From Myxococcales bacterium (GTDB lineage Bacteria; Myxococcota; Myxococcia; Myxococcales; Myxococcaceae), in contig JACPVI010000025.1 in assembly GCA_016191815.1 (NCBI GenBank), positions 1 to 64,000 of the forward strand: 64,000 nt of DNA, given 5' to 3'. Below are positions 52,887 through 61,082 of this stretch, piece after piece. Each line of letters starts with the position of its first letter. Within the stretch, counting starts at the first letter, position 1. The notes below the pieces were generated by a model. The model was not told the DNA's origin and searched no databases. It was given only the letters and a program-made list of their open reading frames with translations. The translations under genes were made by a program, and so were the position numbers.

Positions 52887-54287
52887 GTGATGCAGGCGCG
52901 GATCGTCGAGTTCGCCGAGGTGCTGAGGCAGAACGGGGTGAGGCTCGGGACCTCCGAGGTGGACGACGCGGTGCGGGCGGCCTGTGAGGTGGGGCTCGCC
53001 GAGCGCGCTCGCTTCGCCGCCGCCCTCCGGGCGACGATGTGCAAGCGCGAGGCAGACCTGGAGTCCTTCGATCGAGCCTTCGAGCTCTTCTTCTCCGGCG
53101 CTGCGCGGACCTTCGAGGCGCTCGACGAGTCGCTGCTGAAGAGACTCGAGGAGGAGGGCCTGCTCGAGGGCGACGAGCTGGCGATGGTGGTGGCCACGGT
53201 CAACCGGCTCTTCAACCAGATGTCCCCGCTTGCCCAAGCGGCGCTCAGAGGCGACCGCGGGCGGCTGGCGAGCCTCTTCCGGGCCGCCACGTTGCAGCTG
53301 GACCTCGCGCGCGTGGAGACGCCGCTACAGTCGGGCTTCTTCTCGCGGAGGCTCTTGGGCGCCGCGGGCGGGGAGAGTCTGCGAAGCGACCTTCGCTCGC
53401 TCGAAGAGGAGCTGCGCGCGCGCGGGCTTTCGCCGGCCGGATTGGAGATCGTCTCGAAGAGGCTGTCCGAGGCGCTGCGCCGCGTGGAAGAGGCGTCGCG
53501 GCGCGAGGTGGAGCGGCAGGTCCGGGCCCGCATCCGCAAGACGGCGGAGGGGCTGGCCGAGAGGCCCTTCCATGCGCTCTCCCGGGCGGAGCTGGAGCAG
53601 GCCCAGGCGGCGGTGCGCCGTCTCGCCGAGAAGCTGAAGACGCGGCTGGTGCGCAGGCGGCGCTCGAGGCGGAGAGGGACCCTGCACGTGCGCAGGACGC
53701 TCCGGAACAACCTTCCCTGGGGTGGGGTGCCGATGGTGCCGGCGTTTCGCGCCCGCCGCCCGGAGCGGCCGGAGGTGATGGTGCTCTGCGACGTCTCGGA
53801 TTCGGTGCGGAACGCCTCCCGCATGATGCTCCTGTTCATGCACACGTTGCAGTCGCTCTTCGCCCGGGTCCGCTCATTCGTCTTCGTCTCCGACGTGGGG
53901 GAGGTGACGGACCTGCTCAAGGAGCTGGAGGTGGAGCAGGCGATCGACGTAGCGACCACCGGGCGGGCGGTCTCGCTCTACGCGAACTCCAACTACGGGC
54001 GGGCGCTGGCGTGCTTCGCGCGCGACTTCCTGCCGTCGGTGAGCCGCCGCACCACCGTGATGGTGATCGGCGACGGGCGGAACAACTACAACGTCCCCAA
54101 CGCCTGGGTGCTCAAGGAGATCGCCCGGAAGGCGCGCCGGCTGCTGTGGATCTGTCCGGAGGAGCGGAGATCCTGGGGCTTCGGAGACAGCGAGATGCAC
54201 ACCTACGCCAGGGCGTGCCACCAGGTGGTGACGGTGCAGTCCCTGGGCGACTTGGCCCGCGCCGCCGAGCAGCTAGTGCCGGTCTAG
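52887..54287 (+). CDS. CoxE-like VWA-domain protein
   Basis: A 466-residue protein. The N-terminal ~250 residues are helical and rich in Arg/Glu. A basic segment (KTRLVRRRRSRRRGTLHVRRT) precedes a C-terminal VWA domain with the MIDAS motif DVSDSVR. This is the CoxE-type arrangement, which normally works with a MoxR-type AAA+ ATPase in metal-enzyme maturation. No MoxR gene is adjacent. A GTG at 52887 or the next codon, ATG, can start translation. Confidence 0.85.
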   Translation: MMQARIVEFAEVLRQNGVRLGTSEVDDAVRAACEVGLAERARFAAALRATMCKREADLESFDRAFELFFSGAARTFEALDESLLKRLEEEGLLEGDELAMVVATVNRLFNQMSPLAQAALRGDRGRLASLFRAATLQLDLARVETPLQSGFFSRRLLGAAGGESLRSDLRSLEEELRARGLSPAGLEIVSKRLSEALRRVEEASRREVERQVRARIRKTAEGLAERPFHALSRAELEQAQAAVRRLAEKLKTRLVRRRRSRRRGTLHVRRTLRNNLPWGGVPMVPAFRARRPERPEVMVLCDVSDSVRNASRMMLLFMHTLQSLFARVRSFVFVSDVGEVTDLLKELEVEQAIDVATTGRAVSLYANSNYGRALACFARDFLPSVSRRTTVMVIGDGRNNYNVPNAWVLKEIARKARRLLWICPEERRSWGFGDSEMHTYARACHQVVTVQSLGDLARAAEQLVPV

Positions 54288-54293
54288 GCACCA

Positions 54294-54334
54294 GGTACTC
54301 TCCCCGGGGGGAAAGGGTAGGGTGAGTGAGTACC
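54294..54334. repeat. REP-like element with inverted repeat
   Basis: GGTACTC (54294-54300) and GAGTACC (54328-54334) form a perfect 7-base inverted repeat around a CTCCCCGGGG core and AGGGTGAG. It resembles the element at 48337-48396. It lies between the VWA gene and the ArsC-like gene. Confidence 0.4.
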
Positions 54335-54357
54335 CTTCCCATGGAGCCGGCCGAACG

Positions 54358-54759
54358 ATGATCACCGTCCTCTTCGCCTGCGTGCACAACGCAGGGCGCT
54401 CGCAGATGGCCGCGGCCTTCTTCGAGCGGCTGGCGGACCCAGCGAAGGCGCGATCTCTCTCGGCCGGAACCCGGCCAGGCCAGAGAGTGCATCCGGAGGT
54501 GGTCTTGGTGATGCGCGAGGTGGGTATGGAGCTTGTCGGATTGAAGCCGCGGCCACTGACCGGGGAGCTTGCAGCCCAAGCCCAGTGGCTCATCACCATG
54601 GGCTGCGGCGAGGCCTGCCCGGTGGTGCCCGGCGCCCGCCGCGAGGACTGGGAGCTGCCCGACCCGAAGGGGCAGCCGCTCGAGCGGGTGCGCTCGATTC
54701 GCGACGAGATCCGCGCGCGAGTGGAGCGGCTGGTCAGCGCGAACGGTTGGGGCCGCTGA
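54358..54759 (+). CDS. thioredoxin-type arsenate reductase (ArsC) or related low-MW phosphatase
   Basis: A 133-residue protein of the low-molecular-weight phosphatase fold. The P-loop is CVHNAGRS (CX5R). The later redox pair lies in MGCGEACP, followed by REDWELPDPKG. These three Cys positions match the thioredoxin-linked arsenate reductases, which convert arsenate to arsenite. No arsR or arsenite pump gene is next to it. Convergent with the molybdoenzyme operon. Confidence 0.85.
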   Translation: MITVLFACVHNAGRSQMAAAFFERLADPAKARSLSAGTRPGQRVHPEVVLVMREVGMELVGLKPRPLTGELAAQAQWLITMGCGEACPVVPGARREDWELPDPKGQPLERVRSIRDEIRARVERLVSANGWGR

Positions 54760-54881
54760 CGCGCCAGACTTGGCCTAAAGAGCCACCCTGGAGCGCGTCA
54801 GAAAGGACAGCTTCGATCCGACGAGGAGCCTCACGTCCTGGAGCTCCGACCTTTCAGCCGGGCCCGCCGGTGGGAGGCGCG

Positions 54882-57347
54882 TCAGGCCTTGCTCACGCGC
54901 ACGCAGCACTCCTTGTGCAGCGCCTGGCCCCCGATCGGATCCGCCTTCGTCGGGCGCAGGGCCCCGTCGGCGGTGCCCGCCCCGCTCGCCACCTTCCCCA
55001 TGGCCCAGTGTCCAAAGCCGTGCTGCAACCCGACCACCTCGGGGTGGATCCCCTCGGTGAGCTGCGCCTTCGCCTTCACCTTGCCGTACTTCGACTCCAC
55101 CCACACCTCGTCGCCGTCCTTGATCCCGAGCTGCCCGGCGGTCTTGCGGTTGATCTGCAGCGGGTTGGCTGGCTTGAGCTCCACCAGCCAGCGGTTGTTC
55201 TGGGTGCGGGTGTGGGTGTGCGTGCTCTCCTTCCAGTTGATCAGGTAGAGTGGGTAGTCCTTGTCCGGCTGCCAGTCCCTGGGCGCGTACACCGGCAGAT
55301 CCGAGCAGGGCTTGCCGGTGGCGTCGTTCTTCCCGGCCAGCACGTTGAGCACGAACTCGACCTTCCCGGTCGGGGTCTGGAAGCCCTTCACCGGCTTGCC
55401 ATCGAGCATCGTGCCGATCCGCTTGCCGCCTTGGTCCTTGGGCTTGTCGAGGATGTGCTCGACCTCCAATTCGCCCACCTGCGTCTTGACCACCGCGGCT
55501 GTAGCCATCTTGTCGGCGGGGATCTCGCTGGCGTACTTGATGTACTTGGTCCCACCCTTGTCGACCCAGGTGGCGCCGGGGAGCTTCTTCATCTGCTCGA
55601 GGGTGAGCTTGGGAGCGCCGCTCTTCGACTCGTTCGAGAAGTACTCCTCGTACCAGGCGGTGACGCTCTCCACCCGCTGACCCGACAGAGGGCCGACCCA
55701 GAAGAAGTCCTTCCCGTCTTGGTCCTTGAGCCCGAGCCGGCGCCCCAGCTCGACGACGAACTCGTACTCGGCGGGCTGGCCAAAGAGGGGCTTCACCACC
55801 GGCTGGCGCAGCCCGAGCACCGGCCAGGTGACCCAGTGGGTGTTCCAGTCGTACCGCTCGAGGTAGGTGGTGCCGGGCACCACGATGTCGGCGAGCTGCG
55901 CCGTCTCGGAGAGGAAGATGTCGTTCACCACCAGGAACTCGAGGTTGCCGAGCGCCTTGGCCACGGTCTCCTGCCCGGGCACCGACATGATCGGGTTCTG
56001 GAAGACGATCACCGCCATCTTCGCCGGGTACTTGCCCTTGCCCTCGGCGAGCTGGCGGAAAATCTCGCAGTACACGCCCGACTTGTGGAACATCGGGTAG
56101 AGCTTGTCGTCTCCGGCGAACCGCGGTGCCTTGGGCTTCTCCACGTGCAGGTGGCCGTGCTTGTTGCCGCCCTTGTTGGGCAAGTGGAGCGTCCCTGGGC
56201 GGTCGAACCCGCCGGTGAGCCCGGCCAGGCAGGCGATGGCCGCACCGCCAGGCACCGCGTTGGAGTGCTGGCCTGGGCCAGACCAGACGTCGACCACGGC
56301 GGGCTGGGTCGTCGCGAACTCCCGGGCGATGCGCTCGATGGTGGCCGCCGGAACGGTGGTGATCTTCTCGGCCCAGTCAGGAGTCTTGTCCTTCACGAAT
56401 TCCGAGAAGCGGTCGAACCCGTAGCTCCAGCGGGCGACGAACTCCTTGTCGTACAGCTGGTCGCGGACGATCACGTGGGCCATGGCGAGGGCCATCGCCC
56501 CGTCGGTGGCGGGCCGGATCGGCACCCACTCGTCGGCCTTGCGCGCGGTGGCCGAGTTGAAGGGGTCGACCACCACCAGCTTCGCGCCGCGCTCCCGGGC
56601 GCGGGTCATGATCCTCGGCAGGTGGGACCACTTGGTCGCGCCGAGCGGGTTCCACCCGAAGAGCAGGATGTACCGGGACTGGATCGCATCCATCAGCGGC
56701 CGCTCGTCTCCCATCACCGCCTTGAACGAGGCCTTGCGAGCGGTGTCGCAGAGGTTCGAGTGGTTGGAGTAGTTGGGCGTCCCGAACAGCTCGCAGAAGT
56801 CGCCCTGGATGTGGGTGAACGAGTGGTCTTCGGAGAACCACAGCAGGGCCTCGGGCGTGCCCGCATCGCGGAGGGCCTTCATGCGCGAGGAGACTTCCTG
56901 GTAGGCCTCCTCCCAGGAGATCTCCTTCCATCCAGGATCTACTCCCAGGCCCTTCTTGGGGTTGGTGCGGCGCACCGGCTTGGCCAGCCGGTCCGGATCG
57001 TACAGCGTCATCAGCCCCGCATTCCCCTTGGGGCACAGCACCGCGCCTTCCACCGGGCAATTCTTGAAGAAGTCGTCGGAGATGTTGGAGAAGCCGTTTG
57101 GGTTGTGGGAGTTTGGCTTGATCCGCACCACCAGGCCGTCGACGACCTGGCACATGATGCCCGACTGCCCGCCGCACATGTTGCAGCAGGAGGGGATCCA
57201 CTCGCCGGCCTGGAAGTCGTAGCGCTTGTCGACCTCGGCGGCGAGCGCCTCGGCGGTGCGGGCCCCGAGCAGCCAGGAGAGACCGCCGGCAGCGGCTCCC
57301 GCGAGCGCCGATCCAGCGAGGAACTGCCTGCGATTCGTGTCGTTCAC
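54882..57347 (-). CDS. Tat-exported molybdopterin oxidoreductase, catalytic subunit
   Basis: An 821-residue DMSO-reductase-family enzyme. A Tat signal (RRQFLAGSALAGAAAGG) directs export. A 4Fe-4S site is formed by Cys55, 58, 66 and 105. The likely Mo ligand is Cys200 in NYSNHSNLCDTARK. The rest carries the usual MGD-binding segments, ending in the FxxTH-type domain. Subfamily features lie near thiosulfate/polysulfide, tetrathionate and arsenate reductases, but the substrate cannot be fixed. The GTG start overlaps the stop of the membrane-subunit gene, giving order porin-FeS-NrfD-Mo, like ttrBCA. Confidence 0.88.
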   Translation of the reverse strand: MNDTNRRQFLAGSALAGAAAGGLSWLLGARTAEALAAEVDKRYDFQAGEWIPSCCNMCGGQSGIMCQVVDGLVVRIKPNSHNPNGFSNISDDFFKNCPVEGAVLCPKGNAGLMTLYDPDRLAKPVRRTNPKKGLGVDPGWKEISWEEAYQEVSSRMKALRDAGTPEALLWFSEDHSFTHIQGDFCELFGTPNYSNHSNLCDTARKASFKAVMGDERPLMDAIQSRYILLFGWNPLGATKWSHLPRIMTRARERGAKLVVVDPFNSATARKADEWVPIRPATDGAMALAMAHVIVRDQLYDKEFVARWSYGFDRFSEFVKDKTPDWAEKITTVPAATIERIAREFATTQPAVVDVWSGPGQHSNAVPGGAAIACLAGLTGGFDRPGTLHLPNKGGNKHGHLHVEKPKAPRFAGDDKLYPMFHKSGVYCEIFRQLAEGKGKYPAKMAVIVFQNPIMSVPGQETVAKALGNLEFLVVNDIFLSETAQLADIVVPGTTYLERYDWNTHWVTWPVLGLRQPVVKPLFGQPAEYEFVVELGRRLGLKDQDGKDFFWVGPLSGQRVESVTAWYEEYFSNESKSGAPKLTLEQMKKLPGATWVDKGGTKYIKYASEIPADKMATAAVVKTQVGELEVEHILDKPKDQGGKRIGTMLDGKPVKGFQTPTGKVEFVLNVLAGKNDATGKPCSDLPVYAPRDWQPDKDYPLYLINWKESTHTHTRTQNNRWLVELKPANPLQINRKTAGQLGIKDGDEVWVESKYGKVKAKAQLTEGIHPEVVGLQHGFGHWAMGKVASGAGTADGALRPTKADPIGGQALHKECCVRVSKA

Positions 57348-58708
57348 AGGTCACCTCCGCTCGAGACGTGTCCGGCCGCGGCGGCAGGACGGCCCTCCGC
57401 CTTGGCGTGAATCGGGGGCGGCCCGGCAGCCGCCGTGGAATGGTCTCCCGCCAACTGTTCGGCCTCATCGAGCGGCAAGAGCCGTCGCGCAACGAAGAAC
57501 AGCCAGGTGCCGATGGCGACCACCCCCAGCCCCACCAGCCATTCGTTGCCGCTGGGGAAGTAGCCGCGGACAAACCGCAGGTGGTGGTAGGCATCCGGCA
57601 GGGTTGCGAACTCCGGCTCGATCTGCGCGGGGACGACGATGTTGAGCCGCACGCCGATGATTCCGAAGACCACCAGCAGCCCCGCGATCGCCAGCGGGCC
57701 GATGGCGTTGCCGGTCCGCTTCCCGAGCACGACGAGGATCGGCACCACCGCGCCCAAGCCCACCTGGACGAACCAGAAGATCCACCAGAAGGGGCCGAAC
57801 ATGATCTGGTGCCACCCGGCCACGTGGTGGGGGATGCCGCCGTAGAACACCACCAGCATCTCGGAGCCGAGCAGCAGGAGATCGAGCGCGACCACTCCCA
57901 CCGTGAGCCGGCCGAGCGAACGTACGAGGTCGAGCTTCTGCGCCTTGGGGAGTCGCGAGCTGATGGCGGTGAGGAACGTGAGCAGCGCACCGCCCGAGGC
58001 CAGCGCGGACACCAGGAAGACGATCGGGAAGAGGCCCGTGTACCAGGTGGGGCGCGACTTCACGACGGCGAAGATCGCGCCGGTGCCTCCGTGCACGCCG
58101 ATGGCGATCGGGATGCCGATGATCCCGAGGAGCAGCATCCAGCGGGCGGCCTTGCTGCGCCAGGCCTTCTCCTCCGCCTCGCCGGCGAAGGCGAGCTTCT
58201 TGGCCAGTCCCGCAAGGGGGCCGCCGCTGTGGGCGCGCCTGGCCAGCGCCGGCCGGAGCACCAGGTACAGCTCGGCGATGATCACCACCGAGTAGGCAAG
58301 GTAGAGGGCCGACTCCCACGCCAGGACCGAGCTGTAGTTCCAGTAGGCGAAGACGTTGAGGAACCGCGCCGGGTGGCCCAGGTCGATCCAGATGAGCAGC
58401 ATGCCGAGGACCAGGCACCCGAGCGCCTGGAGGAGCGCGAGCGGCCCGGCCGCCTCGAACCGCTTCATCCCGAAGACGTAGATCAGGGTCGAGAGGAGGA
58501 AGGAGCCGGCCGACAGCCCGATGAAGTAGATGTACAGCGAGATCCACAGTCCCCAGGGGACGTGCTGGGTCAAGTGGGTGACGATCAGGCCCTCGCTGAA
58601 CCGGACCGACAAGGCCCAGATCCCAACCGCGGACAGGGCCAAAAGCACCACATGGCCGAGGAGGCGTGACGACCGCCCCTCGTTCGCCGCTTGCAGGGTG
58701 TTGGTCAT
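57344..58708 (-). CDS. NrfD/PsrC-family quinone-linked membrane subunit
   Basis: A 454-residue protein with about ten membrane segments. The start has WGLWISLYIYFIGLSAGSF, typical of NrfD/PsrC proteins that exchange electrons and protons with the quinone pool. Conserved LGHPARFLNVFAYWN and GWHQIMFGPFWW segments follow. The C-terminal ~50 residues are Ala/Pro-rich and polar. AGGAG precedes the ATG at 58708. Coupled to the catalytic subunit by a 4-base overlap, and separated from the Fe-S subunit gene by 11 bases. Confidence 0.9.
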   Translation of the reverse strand: MTNTLQAANEGRSSRLLGHVVLLALSAVGIWALSVRFSEGLIVTHLTQHVPWGLWISLYIYFIGLSAGSFLLSTLIYVFGMKRFEAAGPLALLQALGCLVLGMLLIWIDLGHPARFLNVFAYWNYSSVLAWESALYLAYSVVIIAELYLVLRPALARRAHSGGPLAGLAKKLAFAGEAEEKAWRSKAARWMLLLGIIGIPIAIGVHGGTGAIFAVVKSRPTWYTGLFPIVFLVSALASGGALLTFLTAISSRLPKAQKLDLVRSLGRLTVGVVALDLLLLGSEMLVVFYGGIPHHVAGWHQIMFGPFWWIFWFVQVGLGAVVPILVVLGKRTGNAIGPLAIAGLLVVFGIIGVRLNIVVPAQIEPEFATLPDAYHHLRFVRGYFPSGNEWLVGLGVVAIGTWLFFVARRLLPLDEAEQLAGDHSTAAAGPPPIHAKAEGRPAAAAGHVSSGGDL

Positions 58709-58719
58709 CGTCGGGCTCC

Positions 58720-59559
58720 TCAAGCGGGCAGGTAGTAGACGGCGGGTTCGTTCCCCAGCTCTTCTTTGAGCCGGTAGGGGCTGCGCTTGGCGAGCAGCGC
58801 CTGCATCTTCTCGCCGTGGACGAGGCAGGTCGCCTCCGGGTTCTTCAGATCCCCGAAGTGAATCGCCTTGCCCATGCAGGTGCGCGCGCAGGCGGTGGGC
58901 TCACGGTAGTCGCCGTTCTCGTCTTGCAGGTGCAGGCAGAAAGTGCACTTGCGGACGTTGCCGGAGGGGCTCTTGCCCTTGGCCCGGGTGCCGTAGGCGG
59001 CGCCGTACTCGCTGGAGGGGATAAGGTTGTAGCCGTTCTTCGCGTCGGCGATGTAGTCGTGGCCGTAGTCGAAGGAGCGCGCGCCGTAGGGGCAGGCCGC
59101 GATGCAGTAGCGGCAGCCGATGCACCGCTTGTAGTCCACCGCCACGATGCCGTCGGCCCGGTGGTAGGTGGCGCCGGTGGGGCACACCTTCGAGCACGAG
59201 GACTTCTCGCACTGCATGCAGGGACGGAAGAAGGCGGTCCTTCGGACATGCGGGAAGGTTCCGGCCTCCTCCTCGAGGAATACTCCGTACGCCACGCCGG
59301 GTGGGGTCTTGTTCTCGTTCTTGCAGGCGATCGTGCAGGCCTTGCAAGCGATGCAGCGCTTGAGGTCGATCACCATGCCCCAGCGGCGGGTCTGGGCGCC
59401 TTCCGCCCTTGGGGAGGTGGTCTTGCAGCCCCCGAGCGATGCGACGGCCGCGAGCGCGGCGCCGCCTCCTAGGAGACCGAGCAGCTTGCGCCGATCGGGG
59501 GGGGACGACGGCTCGGCATCGGCCTGCGGGGTGGGGGTGTCGTTCTCTTCCCTGGCCAT
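58720..59559 (-). CDS. four-cluster 4Fe-4S electron-transfer subunit, Tat/lipoprotein signal
   Basis: A 279-residue protein. Four Cys groups are visible: CIACKACTIAC, CMQCEKSSCSKVC, CIGCRYCIAAC and CTFC with later Cys residues. They fit the NrfC/PhsB-type subunit that passes electrons between the Mo enzyme and the NrfD subunit. The N-terminus has DRRKLLGLLGGGAALAA followed by the lipobox SLGGC, so it looks like a Tat-exported lipoprotein. It is the second gene of the operon, ten bases after the porin. Confidence 0.9.
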   Translation of the reverse strand: MAREENDTPTPQADAEPSSPPDRRKLLGLLGGGAALAAVASLGGCKTTSPRAEGAQTRRWGMVIDLKRCIACKACTIACKNENKTPPGVAYGVFLEEEAGTFPHVRRTAFFRPCMQCEKSSCSKVCPTGATYHRADGIVAVDYKRCIGCRYCIAACPYGARSFDYGHDYIADAKNGYNLIPSSEYGAAYGTRAKGKSPSGNVRKCTFCLHLQDENGDYREPTACARTCMGKAIHFGDLKNPEATCLVHGEKMQALLAKRSPYRLKEELGNEPAVYYLPA

Positions 59560-59568
59560 GGGCTCCTC

Positions 59569-60846
59569 CTAGAACTTGACCTCGGTCTGCAGCATCACGC
59601 GCTCCTCCGAGGGCTTGCCGGCATTCGACTGGAAGCGCACCCGCTCGTAGTCGAGGATCGATTGCAAGTGCTTGTTCCAGCGGTAAGAGGCGCCGCCGAT
59701 CCAGAGGTCGACGTCGTTGTTGGCCACCGCCGAGTCCGGATCGAGGTGGTCCCACCGGGCGATCAGCTCCCACCGCGTGGGGTAGTCGCCGTCCATGAGC
59801 GCGCCCAGGTTGAGCATGCCGAACACGGAGTAGCCATTGGCGCTGGCTTCGTTCCCGGCATTCTGGGAGAGGCTGGGGTAGCGGGACTTCATCTTGTCCG
59901 CCGGATCGGTGGCCAACAGGTACTCGGCGGCGATGAGGCCCTTGCCTTCCTGCTTGTAGCCGAGTTGCACCATGTACCTACGCTTGTTGTTCATCGGGGC
60001 CGGCGCGTCGTCGTAGTAGCCGATGCTGCCGAAGCCGCTGATGAAGAGGCCGGAGAGCGACTTCATCGAGGCGAGCGGGTTCAAGGTGAGCCGGCCGTGG
60101 ATTTCCTTCCGCTTGCCGATCTCGTTCTTCTTCCAGCCCTCGCCGTTGCCGACGTTGATCTGGAAGTTTCCATAGCCCGAGGGCAGCTTGGCGCTGAACG
60201 AACCGCCCAGGTCGGTCGAGGTCATGTAGCCCGTCCGGTCCGGGAAAATCGTTCCCTGGAAGCGGTAGCCCCACACGCCTTCCTCGTACGGCACCCAGGG
60301 GAGGTTGACCTGGCCGAGCTTGAGCGAGGTCCCCTCCATCAAGAGGTTCTGGATGTCGATGTAGATGCCCTTGGTGGCGACGTCGAAGTAGTCGGTCCCG
60401 CTCTCGCGCAGATCGCCGCCCTCGAGGGTGAGCGAGAAGACGATGTCGTCCGTCAGCTTGGCGTCGGTGGTCAGGTAGATGCGGTCGACGTCGAACTCGT
60501 TGTAGTTGGCCCGGTTCGGGTCGATCTCGTACGAGTACCGGAGGTAGGCCTTCCCGGAGAACTTGATCCGGTCGGTCCACGGCGACTCCTTCTTCGGCTC
60601 TGGCTTTACCTCCGGCGGCTTCACCTCCGCGGCCTTCACCTCAGGGGCTTTCACCTCCGCGGGTTTGGCCTCTGCAGGCTTCGCCTCGGCAGCCGGAGCG
60701 GCCGGCTTTGCCTCTTCGGCGACCTTTGCGGGAGCTTCGGCGGGAGCCGCGGGCGCGGGTTCCGGGGTTCCCTGCGCCCATGCCGCCGGCACCCACAAGG
60801 CGGCTGGACCCAACAGCGCGTACGCCACCAGTCGAACCAAGCTCAC
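59569..60846 (-). CDS. outer-membrane porin (phosphate-selective-porin-like)
   Basis: A 425-residue protein with a signal peptide (VSLVRLVAYALLGPAALW). A Pro/Ala/Lys/Glu-rich linker (residues ~28-88) made of imperfect PAE-VK-PPEVK units follows. The barrel (~90-425) starts IKFSGKAYLRYSYEIDPN, has repeated strands such as LTTDAKLTDDIVFSLTL, and ends in the aromatic strand MLQTEVKF. The layout resembles Porin_O_P proteins. The GTG at 60846 is chosen because GGGAGG lies 6-8 bases before it. First gene of the molybdoenzyme operon, so it probably admits its substrate. Confidence 0.8.
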   Translation of the reverse strand: MSLVRLVAYALLGPAALWVPAAWAQGTPEPAPAAPAEAPAKVAEEAKPAAPAAEAKPAEAKPAEVKAPEVKAAEVKPPEVKPEPKKESPWTDRIKFSGKAYLRYSYEIDPNRANYNEFDVDRIYLTTDAKLTDDIVFSLTLEGGDLRESGTDYFDVATKGIYIDIQNLLMEGTSLKLGQVNLPWVPYEEGVWGYRFQGTIFPDRTGYMTSTDLGGSFSAKLPSGYGNFQINVGNGEGWKKNEIGKRKEIHGRLTLNPLASMKSLSGLFISGFGSIGYYDDAPAPMNNKRRYMVQLGYKQEGKGLIAAEYLLATDPADKMKSRYPSLSQNAGNEASANGYSVFGMLNLGALMDGDYPTRWELIARWDHLDPDSAVANNDVDLWIGGASYRWNKHLQSILDYERVRFQSNAGKPSEERVMLQTEVKF

Positions 60847-60888
60847 GTGCGTCCTCCCGGCGAGAAGAAAAGATGAACTAGAGCCATT

Positions 60889-60909
60889 CTTACGTAAGCA
60901 AACATTATG
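60889..60909 (-). promoter_or_regulatory. candidate promoter and operator of the molybdoenzyme operon
   Basis: On the minus strand CATAAT (60909-60904) is a 5-of-6 match to the -10 box. Just downstream is the perfect 10-base palindrome CTTACGTAAG (60898-60889) in a locally AT-rich patch, a good position for a repressor. No convincing -35 and no exact FNR-type site was found. Confidence 0.45.
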
Positions 60910-61033
60910 CCCGACCGCAAGCAAAAGCCTGGGCAACACGCCGACGTAGCCAAGTAGTTGCCGTGGAAACTGATCCGCCCCTCGTGGGATTGGAACGATA
61001 CCCGAGCGGCAAGCCGGCGGGACGCAAAAAACT

Positions 61034-61061
61034 GCGGGCGACCGCCACCCGCCGAAAAAAA
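61034..61061 (-). terminator. terminator after the kinase gene
   Basis: A GCGGG/CCCGC stem (61034-61038 with 61048-61052) lies between two A-tracts, 61026-61031 and 61055-61061. Read on the minus strand it ends in a T-run, so it should stop the kinase transcript. Confidence 0.55.
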
Positions 61062-61082
61062 TGCGCTTCGCCCCCCACCGGC

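Noticed and set aside
54358-57347. Arsenate respiration system (ArrA plus ArsC)
   Set aside because: The ArsC-like gene is convergent, not in the operon, and the Mo subunit shows no motif that I can tie to ArrA alone.
54585-57410. 941-codon plus-strand open frame opposite the molybdoenzyme gene
   Set aside because: The minus strand encodes a clear Mo enzyme; the plus frame has no domain and only reflects codon bias.
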